A stretch of DNA of 64,000 nucleotides from Leifsonia sp. 1010 (GCF_031455295.1 NZ_JAVDSL010000002.1:496001-560000); one strand, 5' to 3'; positions 8,568-18,595 are shown, numbered from the stretch's first letter. The notes: generated by a model from the letters alone, not told the origin. Numbers and translations: made by a program.

Positions 8568-9968
8568 GTGCTCACCCCGCTCCGCGTGCAGCCGCTCGAC
8601 ACCTGGGTCGACCCGGCCGACGCGTTCGCGACGCTGTTCGGCGGCGCGGACGGTGTGGACGCGGTCTGGCTCGACAGCGGGCCCGAGGCCCTCAGCGGGC
8701 GGTCCTACATCGGGACGGGCCGTGTGCGGATGACCGCGTCCGTCGCCGACGGCACGGTCACCGTCGACGGCGTGACGCAGCCAGGGGACGTGCTGGATGC
8801 CCTGGGCGCCGACCTGGGGCTGTGGCACGGCGAGCAGGCCGAGCGCCTCGCCGCTCCGATCGGCTGGTGGGGGCGTCTCGGCTACGAGGCCGGTGCGTCG
8901 GCAGCCGGTGCGCCGGTCGCGGTGCCGGAGCACGGCCGCACGACCGACGCATCCCTTCTGTTCGTCGACCGTGTTGTCGTCTTCGACCACGCCGACCGGA
9001 AGATCGAGATCGTCGCCCCGGACGACGCCGACGGAACGGCCTGGATCGACGCGACCGTGCGCGCGCTGGCGACCGCCGCCGGTGCCACTGACGCCTACCT
9101 GGCCGCGCATCCCATCCCGCCGGCCGTCGCTCACTGGCGCCACGACGACGACGCCTATCTCGCCGCGATCGAGGCGTGTCAGGAGGCGATCAGGGCGGGC
9201 GATGCCTACCAGCTCTGCCTCACCAACCGCATCACGGCGAGCAGCGCGGCCGACCCGCTCGCCGTGCACCTGCGCCTCCGGCGGGCGAGCCCGGCGCCGT
9301 TCGGCGGCTTCGTCCGGATCGGCGAGGAGACGCTCGTCAGCTCGTCGCCGGAGGAGTTCCTCCGCGTCGACGCCGGCCGCGTCCGCACGCGCCCGATCAA
9401 GGGCACGCGCCCGCGCGGAGCCACCGTCGCCGCCGATGTCGAACTGCGCGCGGAGCTGGAGGCGAGCGAGAAGGAACGCGCCGAGAACGTGATGATCGTC
9501 GACCTGATGCGCAACGACCTCGGGCGGGTGTGCGAGGTCGGCTCCGTCGAGGTCAGCCACCTGCTGGCGGTGGAGAGCTACGCACAGGTCCACCAGCTGG
9601 TCTCGACGGTCGAGGGCCGGCTCCGCCCCGGGCTCGGCGCGGTGGATGCGGTGGGCGCGTGCTTCCCGGCCGGCTCGATGACCGGGGCGCCCAAGCTGAG
9701 CGCCATGCGCATCCTGAACCGGTTGGAGGGCGGCCCGCGCGGGGCGTTCGCCGGGTGCTTCGGCTATCTGGGCGTGGACGGCAGCGCGCATCTCGCGATG
9801 GTGATCCGCAGCATCCACTTCAGCGGCGAGGGCGTCGTGATCGGCGCGGGAGGCGGCATCACCGCGCTCTCGGTCCCCGCGGAGGAGCTGGCGGAGGTGC
9901 GCGTGAAGGCGGCCGCGCTGCTGGCGGCGGCCGGACTCAGTGGCGGGAGCACGCCCACGGCGAACTGA
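8568..9968 (+). CDS. pabB: Aminodeoxychorismate synthase component I
   Basis: 466 residues, GTG start. It belongs to the chorismate-utilising enzyme family. The motif PIKGTRPRG (residues 276-284) carries a lysine (Lys278) where anthranilate synthase has alanine. In PabB this lysine forms the covalent chorismate adduct, so the protein is called aminodeoxychorismate synthase rather than TrpE. SSSPEEFLR, NVMIVDLMRNDLGRV and CFPAGSMTGAPK are further family motifs. The product is 4-amino-4-deoxychorismate, which the divergent pabC product would cleave. No glutamine amidotransferase (pabA) lies beside it, so that subunit must be encoded elsewhere. Confidence 0.92.
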   Translation: MLTPLRVQPLDTWVDPADAFATLFGGADGVDAVWLDSGPEALSGRSYIGTGRVRMTASVADGTVTVDGVTQPGDVLDALGADLGLWHGEQAERLAAPIGWWGRLGYEAGASAAGAPVAVPEHGRTTDASLLFVDRVVVFDHADRKIEIVAPDDADGTAWIDATVRALATAAGATDAYLAAHPIPPAVAHWRHDDDAYLAAIEACQEAIRAGDAYQLCLTNRITASSAADPLAVHLRLRRASPAPFGGFVRIGEETLVSSSPEEFLRVDAGRVRTRPIKGTRPRGATVAADVELRAELEASEKERAENVMIVDLMRNDLGRVCEVGSVEVSHLLAVESYAQVHQLVSTVEGRLRPGLGAVDAVGACFPAGSMTGAPKLSAMRILNRLEGGPRGAFAGCFGYLGVDGSAHLAMVIRSIHFSGEGVVIGAGGGITALSVPAEELAEVRVKAAALLAAAGLSGGSTPTAN

Positions 9969-10097
9969 GGGCGCGCTGGGAACGGACTGTACGTCGCCGA
10001 CGTTTAGTAGTCTGGAGTACCGGGCGCGCGCCGCCCGTCCTCTTCCGTGCCGCCAGAAATCCCGACGCGGCACGACGGAACCGAGATTGAGAGTCAC

Positions 10098-12722
10098 GTG
10101 GCACACGAGCACGACGCAGCCGGCACCACGGCAGCGAGCACCCCCCAGCAGACCGGTCGCGCCCACGACGAGCGCGCCGCCTACGATTTCGCCGCCATCC
10201 AGGACAAGTGGCTCCCGGTCTGGGAAGAACTGCGGCCGTTCGCGACCGACGACCCCGCCGACAGCCGCCCGCGCAAGTACATCCTCGACATGTTCCCCTA
10301 CCCGTCTGGCGACCTGCACATGGGTCACGCTGAGGCGTACGCCCTGGGCGACGTGATCGCGCGCTACTGGCGCCAGCAGGGCTTCAACGTGCTGCACCCC
10401 ATCGGCTGGGACTCGTTCGGCCTGCCCGCCGAGAACGCCGCCATCAAGCGCGGCCTCGACCCGGCCGGCTGGACCAACGACAACATCGCCCAGCAGAAGG
10501 CGAGCATGCGCCGCTACGCGCCCAGCTTCGACTGGGACCGCGTGCTGCAGACCTCCGACCCGGCGTACTACCGCTGGAACCAGTGGCTGTTCCTGAAGCT
10601 GTACGAGAAGGGCCTGGCGTACCGCAAGGCGAGCCAGGTCAACTGGTGCCCGTTCGACCAGACGGTTCTGGCGAACGAGCAGGTCGTCGGCGGTCGCTGT
10701 GAGCGGTGCGACAACCTGGTCACCAAGAAGAAGCTGACCCAGTGGTACTTCCGGATCACGGACTACGCCGACCGCCTGCTGGACGACCTGAACCAGCTGG
10801 AGGGCGCCTGGCCGTCCAAGGTCATCTCGATGCAGCGCAACTGGATCGGGCGCTCCACGGGCGCGGACGTCACGTTCCGCATCGAGGGCCGTGACGAGCC
10901 GGTGACCGTCTACACGACGCGTCCGGACACGCTGTACGGCGTGACCTTCATGGTGGTCGCACCCGACTCCGACCTGGCCACCGAGCTGGTCGAGGGCGCG
11001 CGCCCAGAGGTGCGCAAGCGCTTCGACGACTATTTGGAGGTCGTGCGCGGCACCACCGAGATGGACCGCCTGAGCACGGAGCGCGAGAAGACCGGCGTGT
11101 TCCTGGAGCGTCACGCGATCAACCCGCTGACCGGGGAGCGCATCCCGATCTGGGCCGCCGACTACGTGCTGAGCGACTACGGTCACGGCGCGATCATGGC
11201 CGTGCCCGCGCACGACCAGCGCGACCTCGACTTCGCGCGCGCCTTCGATCTGCCCGTGCGGGTGGTGGTCGACACGACGCAGCCGGTCACCGGTGCCATC
11301 CCGGTCATCCACACGGACCCGGAGACCGGGGAGCCGATCCTGCCCGAGGAGGCAGCGCTCGAGAACCCGTCCGAGACGGGCGTCGCGCTGACCGGGGAGG
11401 GACGCCTGATCAACTCCGGGCCGTTCGACGGGCTGAGCAAGTCCAACGCGATCCGTCGCGTGACCGAGGCACTGCAGGCGTCGAACCTGGGCGCACCGGC
11501 GAAGAACTTCCGCCTGCGCGACTGGCTGATCTCGCGACAGCGCTACTGGGGCACGCCCATCCCGATCATCCACTGCGAGCAGTGCGGCGAGGTGCCGGTG
11601 CCCGAGTCGGAGCTGCCCGTGCTGCTGCCTCCGGCCGAGGGTCTCGACCTGCAGCCGAAGGGCACCAGCCCGCTGGGCGGGGCGACCGACTGGGTCAACG
11701 TCTCCTGCCCGAACTGCGGTGGACCGGCCACGCGCGACACGGACACGATGGACACATTCGTGGACAGCTCCTGGTACTTCCTGCGCTTCCTGTCGGCGAA
11801 CGACGACACCCAGGCGTTCGACCCGCGCGAGGCGGAGAAGTGGGCGCCGGTCGACCAGTACGTCGGCGGCGTGACCCACGCCATCCTGCACCTGCTGTAC
11901 GCCCGGTTCATCACGAAGGTGCTGTTCGACCTGGGCTACATCAGCTTCACGGAGCCGTTCACGGCGCTGCTGAACCAGGGCCTGGTGCTGATGGACGGGT
12001 CGGCGATGTCGAAGTCGCGCGGCAACCTGGTGAAGCTGTCCGAGCAGCTGGACGAGCACGGCGTGGATGCGGTGCGCCTGACGATGGCGTTCGCCGGCCC
12101 GCCGGAGGACGACATCGACTGGGCGGACGTCTCGCCGTCGGGGAGCGCGAAGTTCCTGGCACGCGCCTGGCGGATCGCCGACGATGTCACCAGCGCGCCC
12201 GATGTGGTCTGGAAGACGGGCGACCCGGCGCTGCGCCGCGTCACCCACCGGTTCCTGGCCGACGCACCAGGACTGGTCGAGTCGTTCAAGTTCAACGTGG
12301 TCGTCGCCCGCCTGATGGAGCTGGTCAACGCAACGCGCAAGGCGATCGACTCCGGTCCGGGCGCGGGAGACGCCGCCGTCCGCGAGGCCGCCGAGGTCAT
12401 CGCGATGGCGCTGAACCTGTTCTCCCCGTACACCGCGGAGGACATGTGGGCGAAGCTCGGCTACGAGCCGTCCGTGGCGCTGGCGCAGTGGCGCAAGCCC
12501 GACCCGACCCTGCTCATCGAGGAGGCGGTGACCGCCGTCGTGCAGGTGGACGGCAAGGTGCGCGATCGCCTGGAGGTGTCGCCGAAGATCGCGTCCGACG
12601 AGCTCGAGGCCCTGGCCCGCGGCTCCGAGGCGGTGGTGCGCTCGGTCGGCGACCGCGAGATCGTCAACGTGATCGTGCGCGCACCGCGACTGGTCAACAT
12701 CGCGACGAAGCCGCGCGGCTGA
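10098..12722 (+). CDS. leuS: Leucyl-tRNA synthetase
   Basis: 874 residues from the GTG at 10098 (VAHEHDAAG). A GTG at 10047 would add 17 residues but has no ribosome site. It is a class I aminoacyl-tRNA synthetase. The HIGH motif appears as HMGH (residues 74-77) and the KMSKS loop as MSKS (637-640). A zinc-binding segment with CxxC (CERC) follows at about 197-200, and the CP1 editing domain follows, with a conserved TTRPDTLYG motif. The C-terminal anticodon-binding domain is complete. Length is slightly above typical bacterial LeuRS because of an unstructured N-terminal stretch of about 25 residues. A hairpin terminator follows. Confidence 0.97.
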   Translation: MAHEHDAAGTTAASTPQQTGRAHDERAAYDFAAIQDKWLPVWEELRPFATDDPADSRPRKYILDMFPYPSGDLHMGHAEAYALGDVIARYWRQQGFNVLHPIGWDSFGLPAENAAIKRGLDPAGWTNDNIAQQKASMRRYAPSFDWDRVLQTSDPAYYRWNQWLFLKLYEKGLAYRKASQVNWCPFDQTVLANEQVVGGRCERCDNLVTKKKLTQWYFRITDYADRLLDDLNQLEGAWPSKVISMQRNWIGRSTGADVTFRIEGRDEPVTVYTTRPDTLYGVTFMVVAPDSDLATELVEGARPEVRKRFDDYLEVVRGTTEMDRLSTEREKTGVFLERHAINPLTGERIPIWAADYVLSDYGHGAIMAVPAHDQRDLDFARAFDLPVRVVVDTTQPVTGAIPVIHTDPETGEPILPEEAALENPSETGVALTGEGRLINSGPFDGLSKSNAIRRVTEALQASNLGAPAKNFRLRDWLISRQRYWGTPIPIIHCEQCGEVPVPESELPVLLPPAEGLDLQPKGTSPLGGATDWVNVSCPNCGGPATRDTDTMDTFVDSSWYFLRFLSANDDTQAFDPREAEKWAPVDQYVGGVTHAILHLLYARFITKVLFDLGYISFTEPFTALLNQGLVLMDGSAMSKSRGNLVKLSEQLDEHGVDAVRLTMAFAGPPEDDIDWADVSPSGSAKFLARAWRIADDVTSAPDVVWKTGDPALRRVTHRFLADAPGLVESFKFNVVVARLMELVNATRKAIDSGPGAGDAAVREAAEVIAMALNLFSPYTAEDMWAKLGYEPSVALAQWRKPDPTLLIEEAVTAVVQVDGKVRDRLEVSPKIASDELEALARGSEAVVRSVGDREIVNVIVRAPRLVNIATKPRG

Positions 12723-12773
12723 GCGCATCGCCCGCTTGAGTGCAGCGCCCGCCTGAGCGGGCACGTCGTCGGG

Positions 12774-12801
12774 AGCGCCGGGTTGTTCACAGCCCGGCGC
12801 T
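12774..12801 (+). terminator. Hairpin after leuS
   Basis: AGCGCCGGG and CCCGGCGCT form a 9-bp stem with a 10-base loop, ending in TT. A smaller GCCCGC/GCGGGC hairpin precedes it at 12747-12762. Confidence 0.6.
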
Positions 12802-12857
12802 TCTGCCGTCTCTCCACGGATGCGGTGGTAATCGGGTTCCGCGCCTGCGGTGCTTCG

Positions 12858-12863
12858 TAGCGT
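12858..12863 (+). promoter_or_regulatory. -10 box of comEA, leaderless type
   Basis: TAGCGT, 6 bases before the ATG at 12870. The intervening GAGGGC could instead act as a very close ribosome site. Confidence 0.5.
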
Positions 12864-12869
12864 GAGGGC

Positions 12870-13622
12870 ATGCGACACCGTGCCGAGCCCTCAGCCGTCG
12901 GTTTCGGCGTGCCTGAGCGGTCCGGTTCGGAGCCGGTTCCGGACGTCCGTGCCGAGGGCTCGGAGCTCACGGATACGGCCATTGGTCCCGCTTCGCGGCG
13001 GGTTCGTATCGGTGTGGGCGCGGCGATCGTGCTGGCGATCGTCGCGGCGGTCGTTGCCGTGCTGCTGTCGTCCACGGCGCAGCAGGGGACGTCGGTCGAC
13101 CTCGGTGCGACGGACCCGCCGTCCGCCGGCGCGAGCGGCGGAGCGTCCTCCGGCACGCCTGCCGGCGGCGGCCGGCTGCTCCTGCACGTCACCGGTGCGG
13201 TGCGGGAGCCGGGCCTCGTCGACCTCCCGGCGGGGTCCCGGGTGGTGGATGCGGTCGCCGCCGCCGGGGGAGCGGCGGACGATGCCGACATCGCCGCGGT
13301 CAACCTCGCGCGGCCCGTCGCCGACGGAGAGCAGTTGGTGGTGCCGCGGATCGGTGACCCGCCTCCGGTGGGTGGGCCGGCGTCCAGTGGGTCGTCCGCC
13401 GGGACCGGCGGAGCAGGAGGCGCGACGGGCGCGCCGGTGAATCTCAACACGGCGACGCCGACGGAGTTGGAGACGCTGCCGAGGATCGGCCCGACGCTCG
13501 CTCAGCGGATCGTCGACTGGCGAGCAGCCAACGGTCGGTTCGGCGCCGTCACCGACCTCCTGAAGGTCTCCGGCATCGGTCAGAAGCTCTTCGACGGCCT
13601 CATGGATCGGGTCGTCGTCTGA
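12870..13622 (+). CDS. comEA: ComEA-family DNA-binding competence protein
   Basis: 250 residues. A charged N-terminal tail is followed by one membrane helix (about residues 46-68), a Gly/Ser/Pro linker, a SLBB domain (about 101-162, starting RLLLHVTGAVREPG), a second Gly/Ser linker and a C-terminal helix-hairpin-helix pair (189-250) with VNLNTATPTELETLPRIG. ComEA binds incoming double-stranded DNA outside the membrane and passes it to ComEC. The comEC start lies on the last base of the comEA stop, so the two are co-translated. Whether this organism is naturally transformable cannot be told from the sequence. Confidence 0.9.
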   Translation: MRHRAEPSAVGFGVPERSGSEPVPDVRAEGSELTDTAIGPASRRVRIGVGAAIVLAIVAAVVAVLLSSTAQQGTSVDLGATDPPSAGASGGASSGTPAGGGRLLLHVTGAVREPGLVDLPAGSRVVDAVAAAGGAADDADIAAVNLARPVADGEQLVVPRIGDPPPVGGPASSGSSAGTGGAGGATGAPVNLNTATPTELETLPRIGPTLAQRIVDWRAANGRFGAVTDLLKVSGIGQKLFDGLMDRVVV

Positions 13623-16294
13623 TGCCCGACCTGCGTCTCGCGCTGCCCGCCTGCGCGCTCTGGATCGCCGCCGCCGCGCTGATCGGCGTGCCGGACGCCG
13701 CGTGGGCTGTTGCGGCGGCGTGCGGCGCGGGTGCCGGAGCCACCCTGGCGTGGTGCGTGGGCGCGGCGGTGCTCCGTCGCCGCGGACCGGCGATGCGGGC
13801 GTCACGTCCGGTATTGCCGGTCGTCGCAGTCGTGCTCGTCGCTGTCGCAGTCGGGTCCGTTGCGGTCGCGGTGCAGGCGGCGGCCCGCGAGTCACAGGGA
13901 CTCGAAGCTGCGGTGGAACGATCAGAGACCGTCTCCCTCCTCGTGCGTGTCGAGCGGTCACCACAACGGATCGCCCCGGGATTCGACGGTGGCGCACGCT
14001 GGAGCCTGCGTGGCCGGACCGAGGGCGACGCGCGGTCCGTTCCGGTCTCTGTGCTGTTCGGCGCGAGCGAGCAGGATGCCCGCGCGTGCGCGTTCGGAGC
14101 CGTCGTCCGCATCCACGGCACCGTCCAGCGGGACGAGCCGGGCGAGCCGACGACCTACACGGTCAGCGCTCGGGACGACGTGACCGTGGCCGCTGGACCG
14201 CCGCCGTGGCTCGGCTGGGCGGCGTCCGCACGCGAGACGTTCGCGCGAGCCGCGGCGACCACTCCGGGAGACGGTGGCGCGCTGCTCCCCGGGCTCGCGA
14301 TCGGTGATGAGACCGCTGTGTCGGTCGACCTCGAAGAGGCGATGAAGGCGGCATCGCTCAGCCACCTCACGGCGGTCTCCGGGGCGAACTGCGCTCTCGT
14401 GATCGCCCTGGTGTTCGGACTCGCGCGTCTGGCGGGACTCGGACGCCGCTCGCGCATCCTGACCGCCGCCGCAGCCCTGGCGGCCTTCGTGGCGCTGGTC
14501 GGGCCGGGGGCGAGTGTCATCCGGGCGGCCGTCATGGCGGCGGTGCTGCTGGTCGGACTTGCGCGCGGGCGGCCCGCGGACGGCGTTCCGGCCCTGGTTC
14601 TCGCGATGATCGTGCTGCTGGTGCACGATCCCTGGCTGGCGCGTGATTACGGTTTCGTGCTGTCGGTGCTCGCCACAGCCGGGCTGCTCGTCCTCGCGGG
14701 ACCGCTGAGCCGGCTCCTCAGCCGGTGGATGCCGCGGTCGCTGGCGATAGCCGTGGCCGTTCCCACGGCCGCCCAGCTCGCCTGCCAGCCGGTGCTGCTC
14801 CTGCTCGCACCGACCCTGCCGCTGTACGGCGTTCCCGCGAACCTGCTCGCCGAGCCGGCCGCACCGGTGGCCACGATGCTCGGCTGCATCGCGTGCGCGC
14901 TGCTTCCGCTGGCGCCTGGGCTCGGTCAGGCGGTGGTCTGGGTGGCGTGGCTGCCGTCGGCCTGGATCGCCCAGGTCGCGGTGTTCACGAGCCGGCTGCC
15001 TGGCGTCGCGGCGCCGTGGGCGCCCGGGCTGGTGGGCGTCCTGTTGAGTGCGGCCGTCCTCGTCGCGGTCGCCGTGATCGTCCTCGGGCGGAACTCTTCG
15101 CGGGTCGTCTCGATCGTCGCCATCGTCGCCCTGTGCGGGGGAGCGGTCGTCTACCTCGCGACGCTGGGCGGCGGGCTGGTCGGGCGCGCGCTGGCGCTTC
15201 CGCCCGATTGGCAGCTGGCCGCATGCGACGTCGGGCAGGGAGACGCCCTGCTGATCCGCGACGGCGGCGCCGTCGCCATGATCGACGTCGGGCGGGAGCC
15301 GGAGCCCGCGGCGGCCTGCCTCGGCCGCCTGGGCATCGACCGGATCGACCTCCTCGTGCTGAGCCACTTCGACGCCGACCATGTCGGCGGGCTGTCCGCT
15401 GTAGCCGGTCGCGTCGAGCACGCGCTCGTCCAGCGCCCGGTGCGCGATGCCGACGAGCGCACGCTCGCGATCCTCCGGGCCGCCGGAGTGCCGACTGAAC
15501 GAGGCCACGCAGGGCTGTCGGGACGGCTGGGAAGTGTCAGCTGGCGAGTGCTCTGGCCGCCGGCGCAGCCCACGGGCGCCCAGGAGGACACGGGGAATGC
15601 GGGCAGCATCACGCTGGAGACCGACGGTCGAGGCCTCCGTGCGCTGTTCCTGGGCGACGTGGGCGAGGAAGCCCAGAATGCACTCGTCGCCGCCGGCGAG
15701 GCGCGCCCGGTGGATGTCGTGAAGGTCGCCCATCACGGGTCCGCCGATCAGAGTGCGGACCTGTACGGTCGGCTGCACGCCAGGCTCGGGCTGGTGTCGG
15801 TGGGCGTGCGCAACGGCTACGGGCATCCGACGGCGTCGGCGCTCCGGATGCTGGCGGACAGCGGAACGGCCGTCGGTCGCACCGACGAGCAGGGGATGCT
15901 TCTGGTCTCGCCGTCGCCGCCGGGCGGCACCGGTCCGACGGTGCGGCTCTGGAGCGAGCGCACGCCGGACAGCACTGACAGTGGCCGCCCGTATCCTGGA
16001 TACGGACGAGGAGGAATGTGGCCACCCGAAGCAGCAGCAGAACCGGTGCCGGCAAGACGCGCGCCGCCGCGAGCGCGATCCCGCAGCTTCCCTGGAACCA
16101 GGTGCGCGCCGCGCCGATCGTGCTCGTCACCGGGTCCGAGGGATTCCTCGCCGACCGGGCCGTCCGCACGCTCCGCGACGCGCTCAAGGCCGAAGATCCC
16201 AGCCTCGAGATCAGCGACCTCCACGCGGGCGACTACGCCCCCGGCGAGCTGCTCACGCTCGCGAGCCCCTCCTTGTTCGGCGAGCCGCGACTGA
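13622..16294 (+). CDS. comEC: ComEC/Rec2 DNA channel protein with abnormal C-terminal extension
   Basis: 890 residues as read, about 800 of them credible. A membrane domain with the Competence motif region (HLTAVSGANCALV, about residues 245-260) is followed by further helices to about 530 and then a metallo-beta-lactamase domain with LSHFDADHVGG. ComEC forms the inner-membrane channel for single-stranded DNA uptake. After RLWSERTPDS the frame has no stop and runs 277 bases into holA, giving an Arg/Ser/Pro-rich tail that reads like out-of-frame coding sequence. A TGA in another frame lies at 15977-15979. Either the stop was recently lost by a small indel or the assembly carries an error. The functional end is probably near 15980. 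Confidence 0.85.
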   Translation: MPDLRLALPACALWIAAAALIGVPDAAWAVAAACGAGAGATLAWCVGAAVLRRRGPAMRASRPVLPVVAVVLVAVAVGSVAVAVQAAARESQGLEAAVERSETVSLLVRVERSPQRIAPGFDGGARWSLRGRTEGDARSVPVSVLFGASEQDARACAFGAVVRIHGTVQRDEPGEPTTYTVSARDDVTVAAGPPPWLGWAASARETFARAAATTPGDGGALLPGLAIGDETAVSVDLEEAMKAASLSHLTAVSGANCALVIALVFGLARLAGLGRRSRILTAAAALAAFVALVGPGASVIRAAVMAAVLLVGLARGRPADGVPALVLAMIVLLVHDPWLARDYGFVLSVLATAGLLVLAGPLSRLLSRWMPRSLAIAVAVPTAAQLACQPVLLLLAPTLPLYGVPANLLAEPAAPVATMLGCIACALLPLAPGLGQAVVWVAWLPSAWIAQVAVFTSRLPGVAAPWAPGLVGVLLSAAVLVAVAVIVLGRNSSRVVSIVAIVALCGGAVVYLATLGGGLVGRALALPPDWQLAACDVGQGDALLIRDGGAVAMIDVGREPEPAAACLGRLGIDRIDLLVLSHFDADHVGGLSAVAGRVEHALVQRPVRDADERTLAILRAAGVPTERGHAGLSGRLGSVSWRVLWPPAQPTGAQEDTGNAGSITLETDGRGLRALFLGDVGEEAQNALVAAGEARPVDVVKVAHHGSADQSADLYGRLHARLGLVSVGVRNGYGHPTASALRMLADSGTAVGRTDEQGMLLVSPSPPGGTGPTVRLWSERTPDSTDSGRPYPGYGRGGMWPPEAAAEPVPARRAPPRARSRSFPGTRCAPRRSCSSPGPRDSSPTGPSARSATRSRPKIPASRSATSTRATTPPASCSRSRAPPCSASRD

Positions 16295-17058
16295 TCCGCG
16301 TGGAGGCCGTCGAGAAGCTCAACGACGCCTTCCTGTCGGACATGCTCGCCTACCTCGAAGAGCCGGCCGACGGCACCGTGGTGACCCTCCGCCACGGTGG
16401 AGGCGTCCGAGGCAAGAAGCTGCTCGACGCGATCCGCTCGGGCACCGGCGGCGGAATCGAGATCGTCTGCACAGAACTTAAGAAGGACGCCGAGAAGTAC
16501 GACTTCGCCCAGGCCGAGTTCGCAGCGGCCGGTCGCAAGGTGACCCCGGGCGCGCTGCGGGCGATCACATCGGCGTTCTCCGACGACCTCGCCGAACTGG
16601 CCGCCGCCTGCCAGCAGCTGCTGTCCGACTCGTCCGAGCAGATCACCGAGGCCACCGTCGACAAGTACTACGGCGGTCGGGTCGAGACGAACGCCTTCCA
16701 GGTCGCGGATGCCGCGATCGCCGGCCGTCACGGTGAGGCTCTCGTCACCATGCGGCACGCACTGGCGTCAGGTGCCGACCCCGTCCCGATGGTGGCCGCT
16801 TTCGCCAGCAAGATCCGGACGATGGCCAAGATCTCCGGCGCGCGCGGCGGCTCCGGTCAACTGGCGCAGCAGTTCGGCCTGGCGCCGTGGCAGGTCGACC
16901 GCGCACGACGCGATCTGGCGGGCTGGACGGAGGAGGGGCTCGGTCGCTGCATCGAACTGCTCGCCGAGACCGATGCCAACGTCAAGGGCGGCGGCCGCGA
17001 CCCGGTGTTCGCGCTCGAGCGGATGATCCGCGTCATCAGCGCGCGCGGTCGCGGCTGA
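16018..17058 (+). CDS. holA: DNA polymerase III delta subunit
   Basis: 346 residues, the usual length. The GTG at 16018 follows a strong GAGGAGGA ribosome site. The delta subunit is the clamp-opening member of the DNA polymerase III clamp loader. VLVTGSEGFLADRAV near residue 40 is the N-terminal clamp-interacting region. The central and C-terminal domains match HolA (VTPGALRAITSAFSDDLAELA; PWQVDRARRDLAGW). The position between comEC and rpsT is conserved in many bacteria. Its first 277 bases are overlapped by the extended comEC frame. A hairpin at 17081-17115 and the bidirectional terminator further on end its transcript. Confidence 0.93.
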   Translation: MATRSSSRTGAGKTRAAASAIPQLPWNQVRAAPIVLVTGSEGFLADRAVRTLRDALKAEDPSLEISDLHAGDYAPGELLTLASPSLFGEPRLIRVEAVEKLNDAFLSDMLAYLEEPADGTVVTLRHGGGVRGKKLLDAIRSGTGGGIEIVCTELKKDAEKYDFAQAEFAAAGRKVTPGALRAITSAFSDDLAELAAACQQLLSDSSEQITEATVDKYYGGRVETNAFQVADAAIAGRHGEALVTMRHALASGADPVPMVAAFASKIRTMAKISGARGGSGQLAQQFGLAPWQVDRARRDLAGWTEEGLGRCIELLAETDANVKGGGRDPVFALERMIRVISARGRG

Positions 17059-17080
17059 CAACACGGTCGCGCACGTCTGA

Positions 17081-17115
17081 GGCTCGGGCGCGCCCTTCAC
17101 GGACGCGCCTGAGCC
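17081..17115 (+). terminator. Hairpin after holA
   Basis: GGCTCGGGCGCG (17081-17092) pairs with CGCGCCTGAGCC (17104-17115) through one G-T wobble. It has no T-tract, so it may be only the first of two stop signals. Confidence 0.45.
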
Positions 17116-17138
17116 ACGGTCGCGCGGGCCAGAAACGC

Positions 17139-17180
17139 AGAGAGCCCCCGCCCGGACCGAAGTCCAGGAGGGGGCTCTCT
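17139..17180. terminator. Bidirectional terminator between holA and rpsT
   Basis: AGAGAGCCCCC (17139-17149) and GGGGGCTCTCT (17170-17180) form a perfect 11-bp stem. It serves two converging genes. Confidence 0.85.
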
Positions 17181-17215
17181 CGCGGCGCGGGACAGGTCCC
17201 GCTGGCGGTCGTCGC

Positions 17216-17476
17216 TTAGAGCGCGGCGACCTGCTTGGCGATGGCCGACTTGCGGTTCGCCGCCTGGTTCTTGTGGATGACGCCCTTGCTGGCCGCCTTG
17301 TCGATCTTCTTGGCGGCGACGCGCAGCGCCGCGGTCGCCTTCTCCTTGTCGCCCGACGTGACGGCCTCACGGGTGGCGCGGATGGCGGTCTTGAGCTCGC
17401 TCTTGACGGCCTTGTTGCGCTCCTGAGCCTTCTTGTTGGTGCGGTTGCGCTTGATCTGCGACTTGATGTTTGCCAC
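17216..17476 (-). CDS. rpsT: 30S ribosomal protein S20
   Basis: 86 residues, the family's usual size, GTG start at 17476 with an upstream GAAAGT purine tract. It is strongly basic and Ala/Lys-rich, and starts [20 protein letters not shown], the S20 signature. It binds the 5' domain of 16S rRNA early in 30S assembly. It converges with holA across the shared terminator. Its 150-bp upstream region up to the epimerase stop holds an inverted GGCGCC-containing stretch but no recognised regulator site. Confidence 0.97.
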   Translation of the reverse strand: MANIKSQIKRNRTNKKAQERNKAVKSELKTAIRATREAVTSGDKEKATAALRVAAKKIDKAASKGVIHKNQAANRKSAIAKQVAAL

Positions 17477-17626
17477 GAATGGTCACTTTCGTTCTGGATG
17501 AGTTAGGGATGTGCCGCTCAGCGGAGAGGGCGCCTTGCGGCGTTTCGTGCGGACACATCCACACGCAAGCCAACAAACAACATTACCAGCGCAGACCGCC
17601 CAGCGGCAAAACGGTGCGGATCGAGG

Positions 17627-18508
17627 TCAGACGCGAGCGGGCGCGTACGACCCGACGAGCAGCTCCTCGAGCAGGCTCGGACCGTTCGGCTCCCAGCCCA
17701 GGTCGATGCGCGGACGGGTTCCGCGCGCCTGCTGGTCGAGCAGCAGCGCGTCCGCGAGCGCCTCGCCCAGGCGGCCGCGCGACTCGTCGACCGACTCGGC
17801 GGCGACCCCGCCGGCGATTCCGGCTGCCTGCGCGGCGGCCTCCCCGAGCTCCCGGACGGTCGGGTTCTGCCCGCCCGCTCCGATGTACGTGGCACCGGCC
17901 GCGCCCCGCTCGAGCGCGAGCACGTAGAGGGCGGCGAGGTCGTCGACGTGCACCGTGGCCCAGTGCTGCGATCCATCGCCGATGAGCCGGAGCGCGGGCA
18001 CCGTGCCGGAGCCGCGGGGCGCATCCACGATGACGTTGGCGAGGCCCTTGCCGTGGCCGTAGACGATCGACGGGACGACGAGGGTGGCCCGCACGCCCTC
18101 GGCCTCGCGGACGAGCTTCTCGGCCGATGCGCGCCACGCCGTGAGCGCCGGCGGCTGCGCGGGCGACTCCTCGGTGATGTCGTCGTTGTCGCCGTACGTC
18201 CAGATCCCTCCGGTGTGCACGAACGGCTTGCCGGTGCCGGCGAGCCCGGCGAGGACGGCCGGCACGAGCACCGCGTCGACGTCCTTCGACGACGCCAGGT
18301 GGATCACGCCGTCGCTCTCGCGCGCCGCACCCTCCACGAGCGCGGCGTCGGCCGCATCGCCGACGAGGGGAGTCGCGCCCGCCGCGCGAACGGCTTCCGC
18401 CTTCTGGTCGTCGCGGACCAGCGCGGTGACGCTGTGGCCCTCGTCGAGGAGCCGGGGGAGGACAGAGGATCCGATGAAGCCGGTCGCGCCGGTGAGCAGG
18501 ATGTTCAT
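17627..18508 (-). CDS. NAD-dependent epimerase/dehydratase-like protein (extended SDR)
   Basis: 293 residues from the ATG at 18508 (MNILLTG). The open frame extends far upstream but that part shadows the amidohydrolase. The N-terminal TGATGFIG (GxxGxxG) binds NAD(P). GDAADAALV and VIHLASSKD follow the Rossmann pattern, and TLVVPSIVYGHGKG is the equivalent of the catalytic YxxxK region in atypical SDRs. A clear YxxxK is not visible, so it may be an atypical member of the kind annotated as nucleoside-sugar epimerases or NmrA-like proteins. The substrate is unknown. It is divergent from the amidohydrolase, 87 bases apart, and both interrupt the usual rpsT-lepA neighbourhood. Confidence 0.8.
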   Translation of the reverse strand: MNILLTGATGFIGSSVLPRLLDEGHSVTALVRDDQKAEAVRAAGATPLVGDAADAALVEGAARESDGVIHLASSKDVDAVLVPAVLAGLAGTGKPFVHTGGIWTYGDNDDITEESPAQPPALTAWRASAEKLVREAEGVRATLVVPSIVYGHGKGLANVIVDAPRGSGTVPALRLIGDGSQHWATVHVDDLAALYVLALERGAAGATYIGAGGQNPTVRELGEAAAQAAGIAGGVAAESVDESRGRLGEALADALLLDQQARGTRPRIDLGWEPNGPSLLEELLVGSYAPARV

Positions 18509-18583
18509 ATCGTCCACAACACGACCGTCCCGCGAACATTCCCCAGGTCCGCTGTCCGGGGGTGCCCGGCGCAGGGGCGCGCG

Positions 18584-18589
18584 TAGGCT
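18584..18589 (+). promoter_or_regulatory. -10 box of the amidohydrolase gene, leaderless type
   Basis: TAGGCT, 6 bases before ATG at 18596: the same hexamer and spacing as pabB. Confidence 0.6.
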
Positions 18590-18595
18590 CGTTCC

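Noticed and set aside
8466-12878. 1470-residue open frame on the minus strand
   Set aside because: It is antisense to pabB and leuS, has an Arg/His/Asp-rich composition typical of high-GC shadow frames, and shows no domain.
15991-16003. Palindrome GTATCC-T-GGATAC before holA as an operator
   Set aside because: Short, isolated and within the abnormal comEC overlap; no partner regulator. Could be chance.
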